In this document: positions 1 to 10,706 of the stretch, piece by piece
Position numbering within the stretch: the stretch's first letter is position 1
Layout of the letters: every line of letters starts with the position of its first letter
Source of the DNA: Decorospora gaudefroyi
Lineage: Eukaryota > Ascomycota > Dothideomycetes > Pleosporales > Pleosporaceae
Length of the DNA stretch: 64,000 nucleotides
NCBI GenBank assembly: GCA_010015605.1
Contig: ML975248.1
Span: 186,001-250,000, forward strand
Reading direction: 5' to 3'
Translations under genes and position numbers: made by a program
Notes under the pieces: generated by a model
Seen by the model: the letters and a program-made list of their open reading frames with translations, nothing else
Database searches by the model: none
What the model was told of the DNA's origin: nothing

Positions 1-326
1 GCTGCTCTGAACCCACAATAGATGGCTGTTAGCCTTCAGAGCGTGTGGGTTACCATCGCTAGGAACCCACAAACGGTCACTGTCGGTTGAGCCTGAAGAG
101 ATTCGGTATACGACACGAGCACGATCACTGCATACCGTACCACTTGATAATAGATGTGTTGAGAAGCTGTGGACCCACCCACATCCACCATACGCCTTGT
201 ATGCCGCTTATAACCAGCTAATATCTACCAGCGGTAGAACCACACCTGTGCTCCGCCTTTGGCTACCACGCGTATTTTCTGGCAGGGCGTTTCAAAGCAG
301 AAGTAGTCTCAGCAGTGCTGGGAGTA
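1..326. other. intergenic, nothing recognised
   Basis: No reading frame with protein-like composition and no RNA gene was seen. The stretch is the 3' flank of the minus-strand gene that ends at 327. It may contain the end of a gene lying outside the window, but nothing shows this. Confidence 0.4.
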
Positions 327-965
327 CTACGCCACATCCGGCTTCGGGCCTGAGCCGTAACCAGCATTATCCTTAGCTGGCTGCTCCTCCCTGTGTTCGG
401 CGCTGTACACACGCTTGAAGTCTTGCTCGTTCCAGCCCTGTTGTTGGGCTAACCCGCTTAGGCTTAGCCCGCGCGACCTTGATTTCTTGAGTGAATCTGC
501 CTGGGTAGCACCCACAGCACCGTAGTTCAACGGTACTACGCCCTGGCCTGGTGGTGGGAAAGGACCTGTCGTCGACGGTGGCGAAGCAACGTTCGCTTCG
601 GTGGTGATGTTCTCGGGAACTTCCGAATCGACAGAGAAATCTGAAGATACAGAAGCTTGCTGGGCCCTCTTGAGAGCATCCTCATAGTTGTGGGAGCTGG
701 TGCGTGCGATACCCGTTCGTCGGTAAGCCTTGTAAGCTTCCGATGAGCCGTTTTCTGCGCCTGACACTTCATTACCAGCACCGGGGCCCGTCACCGAGCG
801 CAGACGTGGATCGGGAGCTGCTGCGTCGGTCTGAGTGAGCGAGTTTTGTTCAAAAGCAATTTCGGCTGCTGATCGTGTGTTGGGAGTGAGACCGGAGGGT
901 GTGAAAGCGCCGGAGGAAAGGAAGGAGCCCTCGGTGGGCGGCATCAGAGACGGTCGCGGGCTCAT
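327..965 (-). CDS. hypothetical protein, low-complexity, 212 aa
   Basis: Single open frame of 213 codons. I chose the ATG at 965 (context MSPRPSLMPP) over the upstream start at 995, because fungal proteins of this kind usually begin with the MSPRP-like Ser/Pro segment; an upstream exon is possible. The composition is hydrophilic and disordered: Ser/Pro/Thr-rich N-terminus, a basic helical stretch (NYEDALKRAQQ) near the middle, a Pro-Gly segment (FPPPGQGVVPLNYGAVG), then a charged tail (GLAQQQGWNEQDFKRVYSAE). There is no signal peptide or membrane helix. I do not recognise the family. The helical WNEQDFKRVYSAEH tail looks selected rather than random, so it is probably a real cytosolic or nuclear protein. 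Confidence 0.55.
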   Translation of the reverse strand: MSPRPSLMPPTEGSFLSSGAFTPSGLTPNTRSAAEIAFEQNSLTQTDAAAPDPRLRSVTGPGAGNEVSGAENGSSEAYKAYRRTGIARTSSHNYEDALKRAQQASVSSDFSVDSEVPENITTEANVASPPSTTGPFPPPGQGVVPLNYGAVGATQADSLKKSRSRGLSLSGLAQQQGWNEQDFKRVYSAEHREEQPAKDNAGYGSGPKPDVA

Positions 966-3900
966 GATGGTGTATGTAAGAGCCTTGATTTGCAATGGTA
1001 TGTGCTATGAGTTATCAGTATGGGCTGAACGAGGTGCTGGGGTTAGCTGATTGGTGCTTCATACGTACGCGAGGACCTTCAGGTTATGTGTCGACGAGAG
1101 GCTCGAGGGAAAGTCTCGTGCGGAACTGTGTGATGATGCCAATAGTCCTTGATTGCCAAGTATGAATTCCTGGTCGGCAGTTAGTACCCGGCGCTCCAAT
1201 TGAGACGCGCGCAGAGCTATACCGTCGAAGCTTGTTAGCACCAGGGTTTTGCTACTGGGTAGGGGCCTCAAGTAGAGAGTCGTATTCGGCAATGTTCGAG
1301 GTGTGATCGTGCAACTTGTTATCCATGGGTCCGGTCTATTTGAGCAACGGCGGTGATGGTTATGATGGCATATCTTGGCGGTGACGTAGATTGCTCAGGG
1401 TCCAAACTTGAGGGGCCCGGCTAGCCACATTGGGCAATTCTTGATGCCGCTCAATCGACGATGGATCGATGTGGACGAGCCGCAGGGTTCTTGCCGATCG
1501 CTAACATGTCTGATGTGGAAATCGTGTTGTTGGATAGGTGGGAATGCGCGGCGAGGGGTCAAGCGGAGGAGAGGGTGCGTATCATGTCGTGCTAGGCGTG
1601 GTGACTGGAAACGGATGTTGAGGAGCAAGGCGTAGGTATGTCGAAACGAGCTCCCGGTGTTGCCTCAGCCGTCAAAATCAGAACGGTGTAAGGCCATCTA
1701 TTTCTGCTGGAAGGTAAATGACTTAATAATGTGGCAGGGTTCACTACTACGTAACGAGTTCCCGATCGAAGATTTTCTAGCGGTTAGGTTATTATTGATT
1801 GCTGGTTGCACGAAGTAGGCAGCCTCTGGCCAATCCACTGTCCCCTACATCAGATTGCAGGATGTACATGTCGAGAGGGTGGTTTGTTCCTTAATACAGC
1901 GGCTGATGATGCAAACATCTGACCACGCCCCCGACTCCTATATGAGAGCCAAGGTTCGCAACGCACAGGCAGCGCCTATCACCCGGAGTCTGAAAAGAGG
2001 ACCTAAGGAGTCTGAACTAGGGGCCTGGAGAAGACAATCACAGATCATGTCTCCATGGTGTCTCTTGACAAGAAGAAGCTATTGATGGCGGCTCGTGTTC
2101 CAGGGGCGATTTGCAGATATGATCCTAGGCAAGGCGATCTTTGAACGATAAGAGTGTGTGGTGGCGGGCCGAGATGGATTCAAGCAGTGGCGGCAGAGCT
2201 TCCTGACCATTATTTTTCGCGCCGTTGGTGCCGTCGAAGAAACGACATTGACCAAAGAACTGCTGATGGCGATGCGGGATGAGCGATGAGCGATGTGCAT
2301 TCTGTGAGGAGAAGAGAAGACTAACACCGGGAGAAAGGGGTTTAGCCGCCGCGCACGCGATGAGATTGGACAAAAGTGCCAAGCTTTAAGTGGAGTCATA
2401 TTCCTAAACAGGTATAGACCACGGCTGACAACCAGTGCGATGACAACTATGATGATCCTGGGGCGTAAAACTTCCCGAGTTTCCCAAGGCCCAGGGGGAC
2501 GTTTCTTGTCGGCTTTCTCGTCAATTTCTCAACCAACCTGCAAAGATACCTAGGTAAACCCTTCGCCTCAAGCTTACACCTTCAGAGTGATACTCTCCAA
2601 CATGCTAGAATACATTATGGCTTTGGTGGGATGCTACGTGACATGAGGTTTATTTAGTATGTCTAGAGCTCAATTACAGCCGCTCGTCCATGCGCGTTCC
2701 CCTTGTCCGGTTGCCCATTGACCTCATGCATGTCTCTTTTCAGATTCTGGAACCGCACTTATTCAGATTTCTCGATCTTTTACCACCGGCGTCGCTCCCC
2801 AACTCCGTCAAATATATGCGACGGGGGTGGTTCTTCCTCGAAAGATCTGCCTCACATCAACGCTATGGTCCAATTTTTGCGTTTGATCCGCTAGTCTGGA
2901 AGGCCTCACGCTGGATCGCTAGAAACGCCAACAGCGATGCGACAATGAAAGAGGAACTCATTATGCTAGCAAAAAAATGCGTACTATCCCTGGAGTGATG
3001 GGCCACAAGACTGTCCCGGAATGAAATTCTCGCAGGTCGATTTCGTGGCTGTGTTGGCGTTGCTGATGAATAATCGTTCCATAGCGATCGTTAAGGAAAA
3101 TAAAGAGACGGAGGCTATTGCGAAAAAGAGAGTGATGAGTGTCGTGCGTGATTGCGATTTTCAGGTTCTCTTACGCATGAGGAATGCCGAAAGAGTGCAG
3201 TTGAGGTGTTTGCCAAAGTTTTAGCTGCCCATATGAGAGAAACCTGCTTAAAATAACTTTTTTGGCTGCCTTGCTGGACGAATGTTTGGGAAGAGTGAAG
3301 GATAGGCGGAGCCTGCCAGCAAAACCGCTCGAACCGAAACGAGTTTGATGTAATGAAGGATAGGTAGCGGACATGTCAGTGTTTGAAAATACGAAAAGGG
3401 TTTATCGGGCATTTTTACCTTATTAATTAGTGAATAACCCACTGAATGCCTAGAGAAGGCGCGTAGCAGCTATGTATCTCAGTAACGCGTTGCTCATATA
3501 TGATATGGAGCTGCGAACCGCTTATTGAATATTGCGAACAAGGATCTGATGCTTTGGTGCTGCTCGTCGTTCTTGCTATTAAAATGTGGTAATCTTTTGA
3601 TCACCAGGCTGATGAACTGTAGTCTGTAGCTTTAGGCCTTATATATGAACCTAGAATTAGTATCGAAGATTGTTAGCTTCTGCAGATTGTTGGTTACTCT
3701 TAGACGACATGGTTTACTCTATACACCAGTTCACATGGGACTTCCTTATCAATGCGCTTAAAGAAGCCATTCTAAACAAAATGGAAGACGTTCATTACAC
3801 AATCTTCTTAAGGCGCTAGCTATTCTATCTAGGACACTACACAAGGACATGTACAGCTTATAAGCGCTAAAATATCCTATTATCTAGATACGGATGACGT

Positions 3901-4089
3901 ATCAAGCTGGATTGTAGTAGGATACGAGTTTTACATGTACGTTTCCTCTGACAGTTCCGCACGGTCATTGCAAGCTCACCTGCGCACGCTCGATTTAGTA
4001 ATAAGTTATGTAATTTTCGATTGAATTGGAGGGCATAAACAAAGACGAGTTATATGATCGAACATTTTAATGCATATATTCCATCATAT
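966..4089. other. gene-poor, AT-enriched region
   Basis: About 3 kb without a supported gene. The longest coherent frame is 2690-2998 on the plus strand (102 codons, no recognised motif, no signal peptide), which could be a relic exon. From about 3400 to 4080 the sequence becomes AT-rich with many short TA-rich words, as expected for RIP-decayed or long-neutral DNA. No terminal repeats or transposase remnants could be identified by eye. Confidence 0.35.
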
Positions 4090-5055
4090 CTACCGCGAAT
4101 CGCGACAGCTCCTCCCTAGGATACTCTTAGCATAACTCTCCACATCCGTCATGCTCATCTCCAACTGCCTATTAACCGTCTTCTCTTTATCCCACCACAC
4201 CCCACCTCCCGCAAACACCAACCTATACTTCTTAATTCCATCATCTGGGTTCTTCCTCAACTCTTCTTCCAAACGTCCCATGTCCCACATCTCTCTGTCC
4301 ACATTCATTCCACTAACTCTCTCAACAATATCCGCCAAATCCCCATAACTCACCGTATCCCCCGCAACGTACACCACGCGATTCCCCGCTTCAACGTCGC
4401 CAAATAGAATGCGGGAAAGAACTCGGCCAATATCGTTGACGTGTGTAACCGTGACTTTGTGATACCAGTCTCTCAGGCACCGAACTGTGATTTGCTCGTC
4501 GCTGGCTTCGCGGCTGCGATCCACGATACCCCAGAACGGTTCAAAGAGGAAAGACATGAATATTCCCGTGCTTACAACAGTCCATGTAACGTTGCTTTCC
4601 TTGGCTTTCTCACGAAGTAGGTTCCGCACGTCGCGCTGTGCGCCGAAGAGAAGCATCAGACCATTGTTGGAGCCGGTGGTGTCGTAGTCTACGCCCCATT
4701 GCCAGGGGAAGAACCAAAAGTTTCCTTTGCTGTTCTCTTTCTTGATCTTTCCGGCCGCTAGGACCTCATTGGCGAGTTTCAAGACGGTGCTTGGGTCGGC
4801 TCCGAAACCGATGGCGCTGATGAGAATGTCGTATTCTGCGAATGTCCCTGCGAGCTAAGGGGAAGGGCAGGATAGGTCGACGGCAAGGAGTTTCAGATAT
4901 GGGTAGGTAAAGGATAGGTTGGTGTACTTCGAGGGATTGCGGACGTCGACTGTGATATGTGTGTCTGGTAGAGTTTGAAGGTGCGGGAGGAAGGCTGTCC
5001 CCAGTTCGCCGGCGCCGAGGAGGAGGATCTTAGTTTGGACTTGATCAAAGACCAT
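4090..5055 (-). pseudogene. NmrA-like NAD(P)-binding reductase, broken by one in-frame TAG
   Basis: A single frame of 322 codons runs from the ATG at 5055 to 4090, interrupted only by a TAG at 4857-4855 (codon 67). Before the stop lies a Rossmann start, KILLLGAGELGTAFLPHL, then a typical second strand; after it follow AEYDILISAIGFG, FFPWQWGVDYD, TVVSTGIFMSFLFEP and VYVAGDTVSYGDLADI, all in the same frame. These are characteristic of NmrA/isoflavone-reductase-like atypical short-chain dehydrogenases, and about 320 residues is the usual length. No GT-AG intron removes the stop. Either the gene has been disabled by one substitution (CAG-to-TAG would be RIP-like) or the base is a sequencing error. 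The substrate cannot be told. Confidence 0.75.
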
Positions 5056-6088
5056 AGTCTTAAAAGGATTTGGTGATGCACAATAAACGAGTAAATCGGG
5101 TTTGGATGCAGACTTAGGTGATGGTTGTAGAGATCATCAATAAAATTAGTTGAACAAATGCGTAAGTGCACTGCCAATTTATACCACGTTTCAACGAAAC
5201 AGGGATTTTTGCGATTAGGCTTACGACACCAGCAAGTGATGTTATAGATGTTTTCTATGCAGGATGCCGGTGAACAAGCATGGCGGAGATAAGACTCTAG
5301 GATGCGGGGTTAGGTTACCTAGGCAGGCGGTAGGTACCGGTAATACCAGTACAGGTACGCCGTAATACCGATACATAGCGATCCCCGGTGCCCCAGTTCC
5401 CGGAACCTTCTACGGTGATACCATTTCTCCGTCCCTTTAACGTAAGCCAGCTAAATAGGAAGCTTTCAACTCCCCCTCCACACACCTAAGCACGTACTCT
5501 CTGGGATTATCTTCCAAAAAACTTAACTCCGATGTACCGCTAAATCTGCTCGCACAGGTTGCTGACCAGCCCCGCGACACCATAACACAGCCTGTCATCA
5601 AGCTCAACGCGACAGTTGAAGAGGCGGATAAGTACCGGCGCGGATCTGTTACCGGTAGTGCGGGGTTGAAGGAGTTGCTTTGAGAAGCAATACTTCGTAC
5701 GTTCTTCGACTTAACGCTAAAACCAGCTACACGTAAAAAAAGCAAAGTTCTGGAGAAAACATACGGTACGTAGAGTTCTTGCTCTAGCTTATGTAAGAGA
5801 CCTAATGCTGTGAGTTGTTTGTATACGTCGTCTCGATGCCGCTGTTGCGTAGTTGGAAGAGTATCATAACCTTGCGGCTATCTCATGCCAACCATCAAAT
5901 ACCCAAACGTTGTTGTCAGTATGCCCGCGATCGTCATAGCGCGAAGGTGCGATAAGATCCTCATGGATTGATTCGCTACCTATCGATTCGCTTGGGGCCG
6001 ATGTAGGCAATCATCAGCCCCATTGGGCCCGATCTCAGCCTTGTGATACCTATCTTGATTCTTAGGTATCGCCTACCCGAACGCTGCC
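5056..6088. other. intergenic, one weak ORF
   Basis: Contains a 102-codon minus-strand frame at 5437-5745 of unclear status, with no motif and no homologue recognised. The segment 5325-5400 is rich in short GGTACC/GGTAATACCGG-like words, a local low-complexity patch. A CCATTGGGCCCGA word near 6019-6031 resembles one arm of the palindromic element seen at 10281 and 33586. Confidence 0.3.
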
Positions 6089-6625
6089 GTGCGCCAGACG
6101 CCGCGTCTTCCATGGACCATGGAAACCACATTAGTAATGCCTCGCGAAAATTATAGCACAGCGCTCAGTACTCCTGCTTCAAGCTCGACGATAACTCCCG
6201 CGAGTATTTCCTCCTCCATTACAAGCGACGCAAGCCCAAGCACAACGGCGCCCGTTTCGCCACCTGATAGCTCGAAGCCAGGTCTCTCGACGGGCTCAAA
6301 GATAGCGATAGCAGTTGTGTGTAGTCTCGTTGGAGTGGCTGTCATCCTTCTTGGGGCGTTTTACCTGTTGCACGTTCAAAAGCCCAGCAGAGAGCCACAG
6401 GAGCAGGCCGATGAGCACAAGGCGGAGTTGAGTGGAATGGAGGATGCGTCTAGGAGACTTGAGCTGTCTGGTGTGCCGACAGCGCAACTGAGCGAGATGG
6501 ATCATGCTCCTGTATCAAGGCGAAGGGCCCGAATTTCCATAAAACAGAGAAAGAGGACTCAGGAGCAGAATGCGGAATTACAAGACTGCAAGTTGCGAAG
6601 CAGATATGGCATGCCGCATGTCTGA
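6089..6625 (+). CDS. truncated Ser/Thr-rich single-pass membrane protein
   Basis: The frame codes 178 residues: a Ser/Thr/Pro-rich stalk (about residues 20-70), one strong transmembrane helix after GLSTGSKIAIAVV (about 74-95), then a charged cytoplasmic tail with ELSG-type repeats. This stalk-GLSTG-helix-tail layout is the usual C-terminal half of fungal cell-surface sensors and WSC- or lectin-type proteins, but no signal peptide or ectodomain is visible upstream. The first ATG context is poor. Most likely this is the surviving 3' part of a gene whose 5' part is lost or lies in unrecognised exons. Its stop is only 37 bp from the flanking repeat of the chitin module. Confidence 0.45.
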   Translation: MRQTPRLPWTMETTLVMPRENYSTALSTPASSSTITPASISSSITSDASPSTTAPVSPPDSSKPGLSTGSKIAIAVVCSLVGVAVILLGAFYLLHVQKPSREPQEQADEHKAELSGMEDASRRLELSGVPTAQLSEMDHAPVSRRRARISIKQRKRTQEQNAELQDCKLRSRYGMPHV

Positions 6626-6661
6626 ACATATGGCTTACCTTAGGGAAAAGAAATTATCATG

Positions 6662-6763
6662 ATAGCCCGGCGCGCTGATGCAAACGGTATAGCTAAAGCG
6701 GTTTTGAAGGGTTTGCGAATAGTATGTGCTCATTCAGTGTTGTTATAGGAAGAGGTAGAGGTA
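6662..6763. repeat. 102-bp direct repeat, left copy
   Basis: Aligns without gaps to 15252-15353 with 11 mismatches (about 89% identity). Eight of the differences are C-to-T or G-to-A when going from this copy to the right one, a RIP-like bias. The core shared by both copies includes GTATAGCTAAAGCGGTTTTG. It sits 88 bp beyond the stop codon of the LysM gene. Confidence 0.9.
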
Positions 6764-6850
6764 TATTATTTATAGAGATTATTCATACTGATTTAACATT
6801 ACGGATTAACTTTCTTATTTTTTCTTTACTGCTAGAAGAGAGGGCTCCGA

Positions 6851-8154
6851 CTACGCCTTGGTGCAGACCAGAGCGTCGAGCCACAGATTTGTGCAGCCCG
6901 CGTCGATAGCCGTGTTCCACTTGCGGAAGTTGGCGACGGTGATGCCGGCCTTGGAGGCGATGGCACTGCACGAGTCGCCGGAGACGACCTGGTAGTAGCG
7001 GGTGCAGGCCGAGACTATGCCGGGCATGGGCGTGGCGGCGGTGGGGGTTCCGACGCAAGCATAGTAGCCGATCCGGAAGTTGTTGCAGCCTGCGACAGTC
7101 AGTGAGTGAGCGAGAGACGAGGAGAGTGCGGTGGGTACATACTGGAGTTGAGCTGGGTGTTGAAGCTACGGAGCTGTGCGACGGTGATGGTGTTCTTGGC
7201 GGCAACATTATCACAAGAATCGCCCGATTGGATCTTGTACCACTTGTTGCAGTCGGACACGGCGCCAGGCAGGGCGGGGGAGTTGCTGGGCGCGGGTGGA
7301 GAGGTGGTGGTGGTGGTCACAGCTCCGGGGACACCAATGCAGATGTAGTAGTCAAGCCAGAGGTTGGAGCAGGAAGCGTTGATCTCGGTGTTCCAGGACG
7401 TCAGCTGGGCAGTGGTTATACCGCTCTTCTGGGCAATAGAGTAGCAACCATCGCCGGACTGAACCTTGTAGAAGCGATTGCAGTTTCCCACGACACCAGG
7501 CATGAGGGGAGAGTTGCTGGGAGAGGGACCGGTGGTGGTGGTGGGGGGCGGGGTAGTAGCACCCGGAACGTGGACACAGACATAGTAATCAAGCCAAAGG
7601 TTGGAGCAGGAGGCGTTAATCTCGGTATTCCAGGACTTGAACTGCGCAATGGTGATGCCGTTCTTCTGGGTGATGGAATCACAACCGTCGCCAGACCGGA
7701 CCTTGTAGAAACGGTCACAGTTTTCTACGATACCAGGCATGGCGGGGGAGTTGCTGGGGTTGGGGGCCGTGGTGGTGCTGGAGATGGTAGAAGTGCGGAT
7801 GGTGGTGGGAGGAGTGGTAGGAGGCGTTGTCGGCGGGGCGGACGTGGTCGTAGGCGAAGGAGGGGGAGTAGTCTGACCGCCGTCGTCCGTGTACTCGCCG
7901 ACGACGCAGTACGACTTGCCGGCCTGAAGGTTGGGACAGGTCACGCCTGGGTTGAGCTTGGTGAACTCTTCGACCGAAATGCCCCAGGAGGCGGACATGT
8001 TATCGCAGGTCTCGCCGGCCTCTGCCTGGATGTCAAAGTAACAAGTGACATCACGGCGGGCGATGACGGGCCTCAATCTGCCGGCCGAGACAAGGTCCAG
8101 GCCCGGGATGGAGAGAAGGCCGAGCAGGACAAGGTGAATAGGTACCGGGTGCAT
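6851..8154 (-). CDS. secreted protein with five LysM domains
   Basis: Two exons, 8154-7143 and 7089-6851, with a 53-bp intron (GTATGT...CGCAG); product 416 aa. The start at 8154 is chosen because MHPVPIHLVLLGLL is a signal peptide (cleavage near residue 25); a dibasic ARR site follows at 32-34. Five cysteine-containing fungal LysM modules lie at about 38-83, 146-193, 225-272, 302-350 and 366-413, the first four separated by Thr/Pro-rich linkers (about 92-145 is strongly TTPP). Modules 2 and 3 share EINASCSNLWLDYY, so they arose by recent duplication. LysM proteins bind chitin oligomers extracellularly, either shielding hyphae or sequestering elicitors. It is divergent from the DUF7136-like gene across a 752-bp promoter region and belongs to the chitin module with the chitinase. 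Confidence 0.93.
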
Positions 8155-8906
8155 TTTGAAAAGAGAGCAGATGGAGTGGAGCAGGAAGCAAGGTTGAAAG
8201 AGTGACTGGTTTGGGGGAGATGTCCTGCAGAACAGAAATAAACTCACGGCTGATACGACGATCGCCAGAAGGCCATCTTATACGCCAACCTCGCGCACTT
8301 TTCCCTCATGTCTTGGGCGCCGAATACGATACTGTGCCGCAGCAGAGCAGAAAGTCAGAATTCTCACGATGATATCGCCAAGGCTTAATACGATATCACG
8401 AGACGAACATGGTATCAATCCATTTTCTATGCCACGCTGACGTGTAACGGCGAATACACTAGAGACCGTTGAGGGGTGAGCGTTCACAATTTCAGAATCA
8501 CAATGTAACATCTGGCTGACAGTAATAAATGAAGCCCGTCGATAGTCTGTTATTCTGCAGGCTTGGCGGCGGCGTCTCTCATTGCAGTTTAGTCTGCGAC
8601 GAAGGCGGTACGCAGCCCGGCGGAGCTTACACGAGTGGATAAACTCAATCTAGGCTGCTCTCGGCACATTGCCGCCCCGTGCCAAGCGCGCCAAGGGAAC
8701 CAAGCGGTCCGCCCCGGCCGGGACACTAAGCCTTGTGATTTCAACTCAAGCTGCGCTGCGTGTTTGTCGCCCGATTCTACACCCCTTCGCGCCGATTATT
8801 GCGTCCTAGCAAGGTCATCCCCAAAAGGACGGCAGCAGCAACAGCAGCAACAGCAGCAAACAGCAGAATCACACACGCAAACAAACCCCGTGGTCCGCTT
8901 TCCGCC
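8155..8906. promoter_or_regulatory. shared divergent promoter of LysM and GPI-type genes
   Basis: 752 bp between two oppositely facing start codons, so any regulatory sites may serve both genes. A CAG/CAA microsatellite (about 8833-8868) lies just before the plus-strand start and is probably 5' untranslated sequence; it keeps an open frame upstream of the chosen ATG. No specific operator could be recognised. Confidence 0.5.
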
Positions 8907-9710
8907 ATGCGCCTGGCTTCCCAGTCCATATGGGCCCTCGTAGCTGCCTCTGGCTACCTCGGCGCCGTCGCCAGAGCCGCCGGTGTCCTGGATATCGGTC
9001 TAGCTTTCCCCCGTACCAACGCCACGTATGCGCCCGCAGATGACTTCCCCATTGTATTCGCCGTCCAGAACTCCAAGCTGGCTGAGCATCTCAAGCCCTC
9101 CATCTGGTACCAGGTCCTCGACGTGACCGGGGATATCGAAACCCTCATTGACAGCACCCACGAGTTCAACTGGACCAGCGCCTCAGAGCACGACCCCTAT
9201 CTTTTGTGGAGCCGTGTCAAGGTTGGGGGCGAGAGCAAGCTTCGCGTCCTCTGGCAGCCGCGCTGGACGTCGTGCGACCAGAGCCACACAGAGGTCGGCC
9301 TGGCGCGCAACCGCACAGAAAACTTCTTGGTCGACTTTGAGATCAGAGCGAGTGGCGAAAGGGCGGACCTTGTGGCCGCCACCAACAACGGCAATAGCGA
9401 GAACTGCCCGAACGCAGGCGTGGGCATCGACGTGACTGACAAGACACTCGAGGCTGCGACCGGATCCTCGGCACATGAGACCTGTGCGGTTCTGGCCTCT
9501 TCGTCCCCCACACCAATCTCGAACCCGTGCAAAGTCGAGATCGACAAGGCTACAGTCGAGAGTATGGCCGCCGCCGACCTCACGGAGAAGTGCAGGGGCC
9601 TGAACCCGCCGAGCGAGTGTCCGAAGGGCGGTCTCGCCAATCCCACATTTGCTGTTGCAGGACTTTCTACCCTCGCCGCGGTTTTCGGTGCTGCTCTTTT
9701 CCTTGCTTGA
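8907..9710 (+). CDS. GPI-type secreted protein, probably DUF7136 family
   Basis: Single exon, 267 aa. The ATG at 8907 opens a signal peptide (MRLASQSIWALVAASGYLGA); the frame is open upstream to 8760 but only through repeat-derived Ala/Thr sequence. The mature part begins VLDIGLAFPRTNATYAP, followed by a beta-rich domain with WYQV, FNWT, LLWSRV and WQPRWTSC motifs and about eight cysteines, typical of the fungal DUF7136 family as I remember it. It ends in a hydrophobic tail (LSTLAAVFGAALFLA) with no charged residue after it, as in GPI-anchored proteins. The role is unknown. The neighbours, a LysM protein and a chitin-binding chitinase, suggest a place at the cell wall. Confidence 0.8.
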   Translation: MRLASQSIWALVAASGYLGAVARAAGVLDIGLAFPRTNATYAPADDFPIVFAVQNSKLAEHLKPSIWYQVLDVTGDIETLIDSTHEFNWTSASEHDPYLLWSRVKVGGESKLRVLWQPRWTSCDQSHTEVGLARNRTENFLVDFEIRASGERADLVAATNNGNSENCPNAGVGIDVTDKTLEAATGSSAHETCAVLASSSPTPISNPCKVEIDKATVESMAAADLTEKCRGLNPPSECPKGGLANPTFAVAGLSTLAAVFGAALFLA

Positions 9711-10110
9711 TTGGGCCCAGTCCCCATTGGATTACATTCTTTACGTGCGGCACGGCACGGCACCATCTCATCATTCTCCCCTGCATAAGGCCGGCTAATT
9801 TGTGGGGGTAAATAGATGCAGGTACGGGTTTTAATATCTTGCACGTGGCTAAAATGATTTCAAACATACTTTAAACTGCACAGTCTTTTTGTCATTCGAT
9901 CACTTATGTCAGATGTAAGCTAACTCAGCTTACATGTACATATATCTTTCTCGTTAAAGGTATAGAACCGTCCCCTGCATCACGCGATGCTGCTTCTTGG
10001 CAAAATGCTACCGGACTTTGTCGAGGACCCTGATGCTCTATGAAGTAGCTTCCTCACAGCCGAGGCATCTTCACGATCAAATCCCGCGAACCAGGACTCA
10101 TTATGCGAGC

Positions 10111-10150
10111 CGTATGACAATAAGGCGACCCGTATGACAATAAGGCGACC
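10111..10150. repeat. perfect 20-bp tandem duplication
   Basis: The unit CGTATGACAATAAGGCGACC occurs twice without mismatch, followed by the start of a third. It lies about 560 bp before the chitinase start codon. Confidence 0.9.
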
Positions 10151-10280
10151 CGTCCACTCAGGCTAGAAGAGTAAGAGATCGGCGGCCACGAGCCACAGCT
10201 CATTAGATGTGCAGATGCTAATTTTGCGCCGGAACGTCTTTTCGGCAAGTCCGTCTTCCCGTGGCACGTTTCCTTCGCCA

Positions 10281-10338
10281 TACTCGGGCCCAAGGCTGCT
10301 ATCCGCAGAATTTCTCGCGAAATTGTTGGGCCCGAGTA
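10281..10338. mobile_element. 58-bp MITE-like palindrome
   Basis: Perfect 13-bp terminal inverted repeats, TACTCGGGCCCAA and its complement, flank a core that is itself nearly palindromic (AATTTCTCGCGAAATT). Related sequence occurs at 15721-15768 and as a long inverted repeat at 33586-33669, so this is a small dispersed family rather than a one-off hairpin. It is too short to encode anything. A non-autonomous element or its relic is the simplest reading; a transcription-factor platform is the alternative. Confidence 0.55.
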
Positions 10339-10706
10339 CCTCTCCACTGAATACTGGCAATTAAACATCAGATACCCCTGGCTAGGTCTATCATGTCAGC
10401 CTTGAAAGTCTTGGCAGGTTCTGTAAGCATTGGCAGTGCAGTTGCCATGGCTAGCACATGGGCACATGGGGCCATGGGACCCCGTCTTGAATGAAAGACA
10501 GACAGTGATCAATTTTAATAAATGGCGTCCGTCGCGCTCTGTAAAGATCAGGCGTAGTCCACCACTAGCAGCAAGCGACGATTGGTCGCTCATCAGCTAT
10601 CTGCTGTCTTTCCGATCCATACATCCAGGTATGGCTTTACCCTCGCCCCGCCTCCTTCACAATTTGCATTTGCTAACGTCCCGTTCAGTGTTCTTCTAAT
10701 AGCATC

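Larger units (their letters stand above)
9711..10706. other. intergenic upstream of chitinase gene
   Basis: 996 bp holding the 3' end of the GPI-type gene and the promoter of the chitinase gene. It contains a perfect 20-bp tandem duplication (10111-10150) and a 58-bp palindromic element (10281-10338), both listed separately. No other gene is supported. Confidence 0.5.

Noticed and set aside
7102..8205. 367-codon plus-strand open frame
   Set aside because: Antisense to the LysM gene; composition is Gly/Arg/Val runs mirroring the Thr/Pro linkers, with no domain.
8833..8868. CAG repeat as a coding polyglutamine tract
   Set aside because: The adjacent signal peptide start at 8907 shows the tract is upstream of the coding sequence.
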